Assembly (NCBI GenBank): GCA_900551815.1
Contig: URXE01000023.1
Location: 1-32,586, forward strand
From: an uncultured Collinsella sp.
GTDB taxonomy: Bacteria > Actinomycetota > Coriobacteriia > Coriobacteriales > Coriobacteriaceae
Length of the DNA: 32,586 nt
Direction of reading: 5' to 3'
This document shows, piece after piece, positions 23,129-30,509 of this stretch. How positions within the stretch are numbered: the first letter of the stretch is position 1; the number at the start of each line of letters is the position of its first letter. The notes under the pieces are model-generated. The model was not told where the DNA came from and made no database searches. It was given only the letters and a program-made list of their open reading frames with translations. Both the position numbers and the translations under genes were made by a program.

Positions 23129-24202
23129 TTAGAGCTGCTCGAGAGCCTCGAGAGCGGCGTGAAGCTCAGCCTTGGCGGAGTACTCGACACCCTCGTCGTT
23201 GAGCGGGGTGCGCTTGCCCAGGGCGGCAAGGAGAGCACGGATGGAGTGCTTGCGGTTCTCGGCCTCGACCCAGCACAGGGAGCGCTCGGGATCGTCCATG
23301 ACCTCGTCGACGACTTCCTCGTTGCGGGTGGCCGGCAGGCAGTGCATGAACTTGGAGTTGGGGCCGGCGAAGTTCATCATGTCCATGGTGACCTGATACT
23401 TGGGATAGAACACGTCCATGTAGTTCTCGCCCGAGACCTCCTCGTCGTACAGGCCATACCACACGTCGGTGTAGATGAAGTCGGCGCCCTTGATGCACTC
23501 GATGTCGTCGGAGATGACAACCGAGCCGCCGGAGACCTTGCAGTTCTCCTCGGCGATGGCCATCATCTGCTTGCCGAACTCGGCGCGCTCCTCGACGGTG
23601 CCAACGTGCAGGCCGCCGTCGGGGATCTGGTGGCCCTTAGGTCCAAACTGGACAAACTTCATGCCGACCTTGGAGGCGATGAACATGAGGGAGACGCAGA
23701 CCTGGGTGGCGTCGCCGATGAAGGCCAGGGTGCAGTCCTCGATCTTCTTGCCCTCGGGGAGGTTCTCGAGCATGGTCATGAGGTCGCCCATCTCCTGCGT
23801 GGGATGGTTGAACTCGGACATGCCGTTGATGACGGGCACAGCAGAGCCCTCGGCGAGGCCGACGACGTCCTTGTGACGGTCAACGCGAGCCATCATGATG
23901 TCGAGCAGCGAGCCCATAACGCGAGCGGTGTCGCCCAGGGACTCGTGACCGCCGAGCTGGATGGTGCCAGGGCCATAGAACTGAGCATGGCCGCCGAGGT
24001 CGGTCATAGCGGTCTCGAAGGAAAGACGAGTGCGGGTGGAGACCTGCTGGAAGATCATGCCAAGGCTTTTGTTGCGGAGCAGGTGCGGATAATAACCGTC
24101 AACCTTGATGGCCTTCTTCATTGCCAGGCCAAGATCCTCGATAGCCAGGATCTGCTCTTTGGTGAAGTCGTTGGTGTCGATGAAATCCTTAGGCAGTGCC
24201 AT
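23129..24202 (-). CDS. ptcA: Putrescine carbamoyltransferase
   Basis: Phosphorolyses N-carbamoylputrescine to putrescine and carbamoyl phosphate, the second step of the agmatine deiminase pathway. The 357 residues hold the carbamoyl-phosphate loop STRTRLSFE and HPTQE, the family-diagnostic NGMSEFNHPTQ and TDVWYGLYDEE segments that separate it from ornithine carbamoyltransferase, and HCLPATRNEEV. A C-terminal helix (AELHAALEALEQL) is expected to hold the trimer, as in known homologues. The ATG at 24202 follows AAAGGAAA. It heads a run ptcA-permease-aguA on one strand. Carbamate kinase, which would turn the carbamoyl phosphate into ATP, is absent here. Confidence 0.93.
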   Translation of the reverse strand: MALPKDFIDTNDFTKEQILAIEDLGLAMKKAIKVDGYYPHLLRNKSLGMIFQQVSTRTRLSFETAMTDLGGHAQFYGPGTIQLGGHESLGDTARVMGSLLDIMMARVDRHKDVVGLAEGSAVPVINGMSEFNHPTQEMGDLMTMLENLPEGKKIEDCTLAFIGDATQVCVSLMFIASKVGMKFVQFGPKGHQIPDGGLHVGTVEERAEFGKQMMAIAEENCKVSGGSVVISDDIECIKGADFIYTDVWYGLYDEEVSGENYMDVFYPKYQVTMDMMNFAGPNSKFMHCLPATRNEEVVDEVMDDPERSLCWVEAENRKHSIRALLAALGKRTPLNDEGVEYSAKAELHAALEALEQL

Positions 24203-24532
24203 GTCGATTTCCTTTCCGCCGGTCTTGCCGACTATTACTATGAGGCGCTCGAACATCACGCCTCGTGTTGACAAGACCATCATTCACCCGTATGCAATTT
24301 TTACCTAGTTTATTCGGGATTAAAGACCGTTCATGGAGTTACACCCTCTCTAATCCAATATAAACCCGCAGGTCAAGAGTTTACAGGGGGTTTACCGTCT
24401 GGAACCGCGAACGGTATACGGCTATGCTGTATCTTGGTGGCTAATCCGCAATGGAACGACCGGCTGAGACATATATACCCCGGGAGATATAGCGGGCTCC
24501 ATAAGAGATCAAATGAGACAGGACGGTGACAG
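24203..24532. promoter_or_regulatory. Divergent promoter region of ptcA and the membrane LuxR gene
   Basis: No gene. On the minus strand TGTAAA (24385-24380), 17 bp and TATATT (24362-24357) form a ptcA promoter. On the plus strand TGGAAC (24400-24405), 17 bp and TATGCT (24423-24428) form one for the regulator. Direct repeats GTTTAC at 24379-24384 and 24390-24395 overlap the ptcA -35 and may be the regulator binding site; ACCGT/ACGGT flank the other -35. Confidence 0.55.
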
Positions 24533-25498
24533 ATGGACACGCTCATGTTCTTCTATACCCAAGCGATACTCGTAATCTGTATTGTGACGGCAGTGCTTTC
24601 GCTTGCCGCCTATGCCTCGTCCCGTCGACGCTTCTTTATCTATGGCAGTGGCGTTTTTATTTGCTACGCCATCGAGATGACCGAGATCTTCTTTTTTGAA
24701 TACACGTTGCAAAACGAGAGTTTTCCGGCCAGCGACTATTACTCAATTACCATGCCTGTGTTGCGGACCCTTGTGGCGACTGCTTCACAGGCTTGTATTT
24801 GGCTGATTGCCATGGACTTGCTCGATAAGCATTCTAAGAAGCTGTTCGCCATCCCTGTCTTAACGTTTTTGCTGTGCGAGTCGCTGACTATCGTCGCAGT
24901 CCCCTCCGGCCCCATGCGTCAGTGGATCTACTACACGATGCGTCAGGTATTCCTTGTCTTTGTGGGACTGTATATCTTCTGGACGGCTCATAAGAGTACA
25001 GAGGTTGAGCTGAAGGCACGCGTTAACAACCAGCGAAAGCACCTGATTATCGGCGCTATTCTGGTCGGTTGCATCGTTGCCGAGGATTTCTACAACATCC
25101 TTGTCATCCCCATGAGTCTGGCACCCTCTTGGCTGCAGCTTTATCTATCCGAGCGCAACTTCAGCGAGAACGTCTTTGCGTGCTACTTTGCGATTCTGCT
25201 GATCATCTACGCCTACCACGTGCTTTCAATCCGCATGCAGGAGGCGCCCGAGGAAAAGAACGTCAGCGATCTTGATCGGCACATAGAAGAGCAGATGCCC
25301 TTCTATCGCAATGCCTATAGGCTCTCCAACCGCGAGGCCGAGGTTTTGCGTCTGGTTGTGTTGGGCAAGTCGAACCAAGAGATTGCTGACGAGCTATTCC
25401 TTGCTGTGGGCACCGTCAAGACCCACATCCACAACATCCTGGTCAAAACCGAGCAGCAAAACCGTACCACGCTCATCCTCCACTTTTGGAAAGGATGA
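24533..25498 (+). CDS. Membrane-bound LuxR-family regulator (second)
   Basis: A 321-residue protein with about seven membrane spans in residues 5-240 (first: FFYTQAILVICIVTAVLSLA) and a LuxR DNA-binding domain at about 262-320: SNREAEVLRLVVLGKSNQEI and AVGTVKTHIHNILVKTEQ. The layout is the same as the regulator at 16838, and SERNFSEN/GERNISEN is a conserved junction in both. It is divergent from ptcA across 330 bp, so regulation of the agmatine genes is likely, with the membrane domain as sensor (inference). The ribosome site upstream of 24533 is weak (AGGACGG). A perfect hairpin follows the stop at once. Confidence 0.87.
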   Translation: MDTLMFFYTQAILVICIVTAVLSLAAYASSRRRFFIYGSGVFICYAIEMTEIFFFEYTLQNESFPASDYYSITMPVLRTLVATASQACIWLIAMDLLDKHSKKLFAIPVLTFLLCESLTIVAVPSGPMRQWIYYTMRQVFLVFVGLYIFWTAHKSTEVELKARVNNQRKHLIIGAILVGCIVAEDFYNILVIPMSLAPSWLQLYLSERNFSENVFACYFAILLIIYAYHVLSIRMQEAPEEKNVSDLDRHIEEQMPFYRNAYRLSNREAEVLRLVVLGKSNQEIADELFLAVGTVKTHIHNILVKTEQQNRTTLILHFWKG

Positions 25499-25499
25499 A

Positions 25500-25526
25500 G
25501 TTACGCGGTTTACCAAACCGCGTAAC
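25500..25526. terminator. Perfect 12-bp hairpin after the LuxR gene
   Basis: GTTACGCGGTTT and AAACCGCGTAAC around a 3-base loop, starting 1 bp after the LuxR stop. On the minus strand it is followed by TTCATCCTTTCC. It probably ends transcripts from both sides. Confidence 0.6.
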
Positions 25527-25539
25527 GGCTCGACGCTGC

Positions 25540-25637
25540 AAACGCCCCTAAGCGGCAACCTGACGTTCAATCGTCGGTCGCGTACCGAAGTACGCTTCCC
25601 TCCTCTTTAACGTCACCTTGCTCGCCTAGGGGCGCTT
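25540..25637 (-). ncRNA. Candidate structured RNA downstream of the ABC permease
   Basis: On the minus strand three nested stems are present: a 15-bp stem (25623-25637 with 25540-25554, two G-U pairs), a perfect 7-bp stem TGACGTT/AACGTCA (25609-25615 with 25561-25567), and GCGTAC-TTCG-GTACGC (25580-25595) capped by a C(UUCG)G tetraloop. A purine tract AAAGAGGAGGGAA lies inside. The G-U pairs favour RNA from this strand, i.e. the 3' end of the BceAB-type transcript or a separate small RNA. Confidence 0.45.
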
Positions 25638-25681
25638 TCGCTGACTTATGCTCAACCTACGATAATTCCGAGCTGAACGAG

Positions 25682-27886
25682 TTACTCGCTGTAGCGGGTG
25701 GCTATGGCGGCTCGCACCATGCCGGTGCTCATGAGGTAGGTCACCAGGAAGTAGCCACCATAGGCTGCCAGGAAGATTGCACAGGTGAGGCCCACGGTGC
25801 CGCCGATGCTCATATTTCCGAAAATGCTCACCAGCTCGATGATCACCTTAAGTGCCACAAAGGAGTGCGCCAAGCCCACCGCCAACGGGAACAGGAAGAA
25901 CACCGCTTGTTGCGCCATCACCGAATGGCGAATCTGGCGGTCGTCGCAGCCGATCTGTGCCAGCACACGATAGCTGCGGCTGCCGTCGGCCACGTTGGAG
26001 AGCTGCTGGATCGATAGAATCGCCGCGCATGCAACAACCAATACAAAGCCGATGTAGATGGCTAGGTAGCTAATTAGACCGTTCATTTGCGCTGCTTGCG
26101 TGTACATCTCGGAGCGTGTGATGAAGGTTCCCCACCACCCCGGCTCTTTGCCGTCAACGAGCAGATTGTCGAGCAAAGTGTATTTAATGCTCTCGTCTGC
26201 CTCGGTCGTATCCATCCCCTGTTTGTAGTTAACGAGCAGGCTACTGGAATACGGCTGCAGATTAAGTTGGGACAACAGCTCGTCGGCAACGACGACGGTA
26301 CCCGAATTACTGCCCATCGCCGAGTTGGCGATGGCCGCCGTATCTTCGTCCGACTTATCGGTTGCGGGCTTGAGCGTATGCCCGCCCAAGGTAAGGGCAT
26401 GGCCGCCAGCCATATACTTGGTGTACAGGTCGACCAGCTCGCCGCCCATATCACACGTGAGCAGATACTGGTCGTGACCGATGTGCACCGGCTCCTCGCC
26501 CATCATCTGGCGCAGTTTGTTGTACTGGCTCGCCGGCGTCACAAACAGACCCATCGTATCGGCATTGCTACCCCCGAACGCCTTGGGAAGCTTTTCGCCC
26601 ATGATCTTGCACATCTCACTTGGGGTCACCGAAGGATTCGAGCCGCCAAACGGGTAACTCAGATACGAATCGATTTGCACATGCTCACCGGCAACATCGG
26701 CGATATCGACCTTCTTGCCGGTCTCGTCGTTGTTGTCCGCCGGCTTGCCCTTGCCGTGCCATGCGGGGTACAAATCGACCGTTGTATCGGCCAGCACCAT
26801 GCGATCAGCTTCATCAGGCGGATTGACGTACTCTTTGTAGTAGTCGAGCGTATCGGGCGTGTAATAGACATACGTCTGAGACACATCAACAGGGTTATAG
26901 CGCTCCAGGTTTTCGTTCATCACGTTGGCAATCGACATACCGCACGTCACCGAGGTGATGGCCAAAAACAGGAGCATCGCGATGACGCCCATCGAAAAGC
27001 ACACCGTGTTGACCTTGGCCGCAAGCTGGCGCACGGTAAACATGTTGAGGCCGCGCCAATACACGCCGCGCAGGCTCTGCAGCAGCTTAATGAGCATGCC
27101 CGAGAGTCCCCAGAACAGGGCAAAGGTGCCCACGGTAACCATAACGGTCGTAATACCAAACTGGTTCATGGCCTCTTGCAGCTTGCTGTCCGTCGCGGTT
27201 AGCGGGAACCCATCACGTAGCAGACGGTAATAGGCCACGCCCACAAGCACCACGCCCACGGCAAAGATGGCAATCGCGATCCAGGGGTTGCGTGTCTTGA
27301 TGCTCTCGTTGCGACGCTCGGCACCCATAAGCTCGATGAGTTTGGTACGACGCACGGCGCGAAGGTTCAGCAGTAGCGTGAGCACAAACATTACGAGCAT
27401 GCAGGCAAGGGTCAGATTGAACGCATGCACCGAGAAAAAGAAGTGGAAATTGGCGATCTGTGTCTTAAAGAGCGAGGCCGTAAAGAACGTCATGAGCTGG
27501 GAGAGTCCCACACCCAGCACAATGCCGGCAACAAAGGCGCCGACCGAGACAATCACCGTCTCGAGCGCCATGATCGAGGCGACGCGCCCGCGCCCCATGC
27601 CGAGCACCTGGTACAGGCCAAACTCCTTCTTGCGGCGTTTCATGATGAAGTTATTGGCATACACCATTAAAAAGGCCATGACACCGGCCAAAAAGTACAT
27701 CAGGTTGCCGAGCATGCTGCCCATAACCTGCGCCAAGCCCTTTTCATCGATGCCGGCGATGTCGACCTGCATCGAGATGGTGTTAAAGGCATAGAAGACC
27801 GTAACGCCCAGGGTGAGCGTCAAAAGGTAGACGAGGTAGTCGCGGCCGGCGCGGCGGACGTTACCCCAAGCGAGTTTACAGAGCAT
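25682..27886 (-). CDS. BceB-type ABC transporter permease (FtsX-like)
   Basis: A 734-residue membrane subunit. About ten spans are arranged as in BceB: one at about 20-40, two FtsX-type blocks and, between roughly residues 330 and 590, a large extracytoplasmic domain. FALFWGLSGMLIKLLQSLRG and the C-terminal QLSNVADGSRSYRVLAQIGC segment fit the family, which moves or releases antimicrobial peptides from lipid-cycle targets. The ATG at 27886 lies inside the end of the ATPase gene (11-bp overlap) with GGTGAGGG upstream; an in-frame GTG at 27898 is a less likely start. No BceRS-type two-component genes adjoin it, unlike many relatives. Confidence 0.9.
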   Translation of the reverse strand: MLCKLAWGNVRRAGRDYLVYLLTLTLGVTVFYAFNTISMQVDIAGIDEKGLAQVMGSMLGNLMYFLAGVMAFLMVYANNFIMKRRKKEFGLYQVLGMGRGRVASIMALETVIVSVGAFVAGIVLGVGLSQLMTFFTASLFKTQIANFHFFFSVHAFNLTLACMLVMFVLTLLLNLRAVRRTKLIELMGAERRNESIKTRNPWIAIAIFAVGVVLVGVAYYRLLRDGFPLTATDSKLQEAMNQFGITTVMVTVGTFALFWGLSGMLIKLLQSLRGVYWRGLNMFTVRQLAAKVNTVCFSMGVIAMLLFLAITSVTCGMSIANVMNENLERYNPVDVSQTYVYYTPDTLDYYKEYVNPPDEADRMVLADTTVDLYPAWHGKGKPADNNDETGKKVDIADVAGEHVQIDSYLSYPFGGSNPSVTPSEMCKIMGEKLPKAFGGSNADTMGLFVTPASQYNKLRQMMGEEPVHIGHDQYLLTCDMGGELVDLYTKYMAGGHALTLGGHTLKPATDKSDEDTAAIANSAMGSNSGTVVVADELLSQLNLQPYSSSLLVNYKQGMDTTEADESIKYTLLDNLLVDGKEPGWWGTFITRSEMYTQAAQMNGLISYLAIYIGFVLVVACAAILSIQQLSNVADGSRSYRVLAQIGCDDRQIRHSVMAQQAVFFLFPLAVGLAHSFVALKVIIELVSIFGNMSIGGTVGLTCAIFLAAYGGYFLVTYLMSTGMVRAAIATRYSE

Positions 27887-28661
27887 CGGAGCCCTCACCG
27901 CCCATCATGGCAACGACCTCCATAATGCGGTCGAAGAACTCTCGGCGGTCGGTGTCGCCGCGGCGCAGCTCGGTGAAGATCTTGCCGTCGCGAATAAACA
28001 GCACACGGCTCGTGTAGCTGGCGGCAAAGCTGTCGTGCGTGACCATGAGCACGGTGGCGCGTAGGCGGCGGTTAAGGGCCTCCAGGCTCTCGAGCAGCAG
28101 GCGAGCGCTCTTGGAATCGAGAGCGCCGGTGGGCTCGTCGGCCATGATCATGGTGGGGTCGGTGACGAGCGCGCGAGCCGCGGCAACGCGCTGCTGCTGA
28201 CCGCCGGACATCTGGTAGGGATACTTGTCGAGCACCTGACTGATGGACAGGCGCGCTGCCACATCCTGCACGCGGGCCGAAATCTCTGCCGAGTTTGTGC
28301 GGGCGATGGTGAGCGGCAGGGCGATGTTCTCGCGTGCCGTGAGCGTATCGAGCAGGTTGGAGTCCTGGAAGATAAAGCCGAGCTCCTCGCGGCGGAACTG
28401 CGAAAGCTTAGCCTGCTTCATGCGTGTTACGTCCTGCCCGTTGATGCGGATCGTGCCACTTGTGGCGCTATCGATGGTCGACACGCAGTTGAGCAGGGTC
28501 GACTTGCCCGATCCCGAAGCGCCCATGATGCCAACAAATTCGCCGCGGTTGACGGTAAAGCTGACGTCGTTGAGCGCGCGCGTCACGTTGCCCAGCGCTC
28601 CGTATACCTTTTCGAGATGCGCGGCCTCCAGTACCGGGGTCGCCATGTGCGTGGTTTGCAT
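27876..28661 (-). CDS. BceA-type ABC transporter ATPase
   Basis: A 261-residue ATP-binding subunit of the transporter whose permease follows with overlapping ends. Walker A GASGSGKST, Q-loop FIFQDSN, signature MSGGQQQR, Walker B MIMADEPTGALDS and switch VTHD are all intact. This is the MacB/LolD/BceA class. The ATG at 28661 has AAAGGA upstream. Function is bacitracin or peptide detoxification, or lipid-intermediate release, by family analogy. It is divergent from the Nudix-Vsr gene, separated by 148 bp. Confidence 0.92.
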   Translation of the reverse strand: MQTTHMATPVLEAAHLEKVYGALGNVTRALNDVSFTVNRGEFVGIMGASGSGKSTLLNCVSTIDSATSGTIRINGQDVTRMKQAKLSQFRREELGFIFQDSNLLDTLTARENIALPLTIARTNSAEISARVQDVAARLSISQVLDKYPYQMSGGQQQRVAAARALVTDPTMIMADEPTGALDSKSARLLLESLEALNRRLRATVLMVTHDSFAASYTSRVLFIRDGKIFTELRRGDTDRREFFDRIMEVVAMMGGEGSDAL

Positions 28662-28744
28662 ACCGAGTCCTTTCTTGCAATTAGTCTACGGCATCTATAG
28701 TCGCAAGAAGACGAGTCGGCTACCATCGATATGGCTTACGCTTG

Positions 28745-28777
28745 CCTTACCGTTGTGTAAGGTACGGGTAGCTACCC
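28745..28777. promoter_or_regulatory. Palindromes in the BceA / Nudix-Vsr divergent gap
   Basis: CCTTAC/GTAAGG (28745-28750, 28757-28762) is followed by the perfect 12-bp palindrome GGGTAGCTACCC (28766-28777), 33 bp before the TTG start. An operator is plausible; no regulator is known. Confidence 0.4.
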
Positions 28778-28809
28778 TGCCACGTGTTGATGCTGAGAGA
28801 GGACTCCTG

Positions 28810-29799
28810 TTGAAGACTGTTCATGTTGCCGCTGGGATCATTCGCAAGGAAGGATCTGACGAGCTGCTTGCCGTGCAGCGCGGCTACGGCGACATGCAGG
28901 GACTTTGGGAGTTTCCCGGCGGCAAGCTCATGCGCGGCGAGTCGCCCGAGGACGCCGTACGCCGCGAGCTCATGGAAGAGCTGCAGGTAAAAGTCACCAA
29001 CCTGCGCGATTTCTACACCGTTGAGTATGACTACCCCGATTTCCATCTCTCCATGAAGTGCTACTACTGCTCGCTCGCCGATGAATCCGATGAGCCCCAG
29101 AAGCATGACCGTCAACTCGATATCCGTTGGATTCCGCGCACCTCGCTTGCCACGGTGGAATGGATGCCCGCCGACAAGGGGCTCATTGATGCCCTGATTG
29201 AGCTGAAGGAAGATCGGCTCGAGGCCAACGGCACTGCTAACAACGCCGAGGCCACCGCGACCGACGAGCCCGCCACCAAGGCCAAGCGCGCACCTAAGCG
29301 CCGCAGCAAGAAGCGTCCCAAGCCCGGCCTGCTCGACGGCATCGACACCTCGGACCTTTCCGCTGACGAGCGCGAACTGGTCCGCCGTCGCGCCGCCATC
29401 AAAAAGTCCATGAAGGGCAACAAGCGTGCGAACACCAAACCCGAGCTGCTCGTTCGCCAGCGCCTGCGCGCCGCAGGCCTTACGGGATACCGTCTGGAAT
29501 GGAAGGTGCCCGGAAAACCCGACATCGCCTTCCCCGGCCGCAAGATCGCCATCTTCGTCAACGGCTGCTTTTGGCACCGCTGCCCTAAGTGCAATCCAAG
29601 CCAGCCCAAGCGCAATGTTGAGTTTTGGGAGGCAAAGTTCCGTCGCAACGTCGAGCGCGACCGCGCTGCCGTGGCAGCACTCGCTCAAATGGGCTGGACG
29701 CCCATAACCATCTGGGAATGTGAGCTCAAGAAAGACCGCATCGATACCACCATGGAAAAGGTCATCGAGCAGGTGCGCGCCGCAGAGCCGCAGCGCTAG
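28810..29799 (+). CDS. Nudix hydrolase-Vsr mismatch endonuclease fusion
   Basis: A 329-residue two-domain protein. Residues 3-130 are a MutT-type Nudix hydrolase, with Nudix box GKLMRGE...RRELMEELQV at about 38-60 (the usual Gly is Gln), which would clean damaged or non-canonical nucleotides. A basic Ala/Lys linker (about 135-175) leads to a Vsr domain at about 205-315: NTKPELLVRQRLRAAGLTGY, PGKPDIAFPGRK with the catalytic Asp, FVNGCFWHRCPKC with His and zinc cysteines, FWEAKFRRNVERD and ITIWECEL. Vsr nicks at T:G mismatches from 5-methylcytosine deamination. Reading is continuous across both. The start is TTG at 28810, six bases after AGAGGA; no ATG fits. No cytosine methyltransferase is nearby. 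Confidence 0.88.
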   Translation: MKTVHVAAGIIRKEGSDELLAVQRGYGDMQGLWEFPGGKLMRGESPEDAVRRELMEELQVKVTNLRDFYTVEYDYPDFHLSMKCYYCSLADESDEPQKHDRQLDIRWIPRTSLATVEWMPADKGLIDALIELKEDRLEANGTANNAEATATDEPATKAKRAPKRRSKKRPKPGLLDGIDTSDLSADERELVRRRAAIKKSMKGNKRANTKPELLVRQRLRAAGLTGYRLEWKVPGKPDIAFPGRKIAIFVNGCFWHRCPKCNPSQPKRNVEFWEAKFRRNVERDRAAVAALAQMGWTPITIWECELKKDRIDTTMEKVIEQVRAAEPQR

Positions 29800-30054
29800 G
29801 AACGAGCCATCCACACGCCCCACACAGGCGAGCCACATCCGCGCCACAAACCTTAGAAAGCCCTTAAGCTCAAAACCTTTCAAGAGTGTTACTCGATACC
29901 TCTGACCTGCGGTTTCATGGTTACATCAAACCCGATTAAGCCTTTCTTTAGCGCTTTCTTATCTGCACTCGCGGCATAATACTGCCAGCGCACGGGACCT
30001 AGCAGCACACCCCGTGCGCAACCTTTTGGTGGACATCGAGGAGGCCGCATAAGC

Positions 30055-30264
30055 ATGCATTCTTCCAATGCTGTAGCACGACAGCCATCCCTAAAACATG
30101 CAAACCTTTTCTCCTTCCCCCCGACACAGAGAAACGGCCTCCTCGACTCCCCAACCCCAAAACCCAAACGCTCAACCGATCAGAATCTTAACTTGCGAGC
30201 ATCGTTCGAAAAACTCCAAGCATCCCTAAACAAGTCATTCCCCAACCAAGCCCAGGCATACTAA
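30055..30264 (+). CDS. Doubtful small ORF, 69 residues
   Basis: Begins MHSSNAVARQPSLKHANLFS and continues with many Pro, Lys, Asn and Gln and no hydrophobic core. GAGGAGG stands upstream but about 11 bases away, farther than usual. A CATAAT hexamer and a strong hairpin precede it. No family is recognised. It may be a small regulatory or secreted peptide gene, or chance. Confidence 0.25.
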   Translation: MHSSNAVARQPSLKHANLFSFPPTQRNGLLDSPTPKPKRSTDQNLNLRASFEKLQASLNKSFPNQAQAY

Positions 30265-30333
30265 CCCCTCATCAACAAAGTAGCCCTAACGCGCCACCCA
30301 TTTCCGCCCCAACGCCACAAGGGCGATCGAGCA

Positions 30334-30485
30334 GGACGGCTTGGGCGGGTCCCCGTACTTAGTTTCCAAAATCATTCCGCAGCGCGAAGGCCCCCGTTGC
30401 CAACGCTTCGTAGAAGCGAGACAACGGGGGCCTTCATGCGCGAGGACGTTTTGGAAACTAAGTACGGGACCCGCCCAAACCGTCC
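30334..30485. repeat. 152-bp near-perfect inverted repeat (cruciform)
   Basis: The outer arms (30334-30371 with about 30449-30485) pair with one mismatch and one bulge. After an unpaired bubble, GAAGGCCCCCGTTG (30386-30399) pairs perfectly with 30422-30435, and CGCTTC/GAAGCG (30404-30418) forms the tip. There is no T-run or coding capacity. It could be a MITE or REP-like element, a double terminator for the convergent genes, or a small RNA. No target-site duplication is evident. Confidence 0.8.
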
Positions 30486-30509
30486 GGTGGGATCAGAGTA
30501 CCCTTGCTG

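Larger units (their letters stand above)
29800..30509. other. Gene-poor interval between convergent genes
   Basis: No well-supported gene over 710 bp. It holds an inverted repeat GCGCACGGG/CCCGTGCGC (29988-29996, 30011-30019) just after a CATAAT hexamer, a stretch of very low G on the plus strand (about 30060-30300) with a 69-residue ORF, and the 152-bp inverted repeat listed separately. A 92-residue reading on the minus strand at 29889-30167 has no support. Confidence 0.6.

Noticed and set aside
23129..24202. Ornithine carbamoyltransferase (argF/arcB)
   Set aside because: The putrescine-type NGMSEFNHPTQ and YGLYDEE segments and the neighbouring agmatine deiminase favour putrescine carbamoyltransferase.
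28747..29883. 378-residue minus-strand frame opposite the Nudix-Vsr gene
   Set aside because: No family motif or ribosome site; it mirrors the real gene, which has two recognised domains.
29889..30167. 92-residue minus-strand ORF
   Set aside because: No ribosome site, no recognised domain, and it overlaps a hairpin and promoter-like sequence on the other strand.
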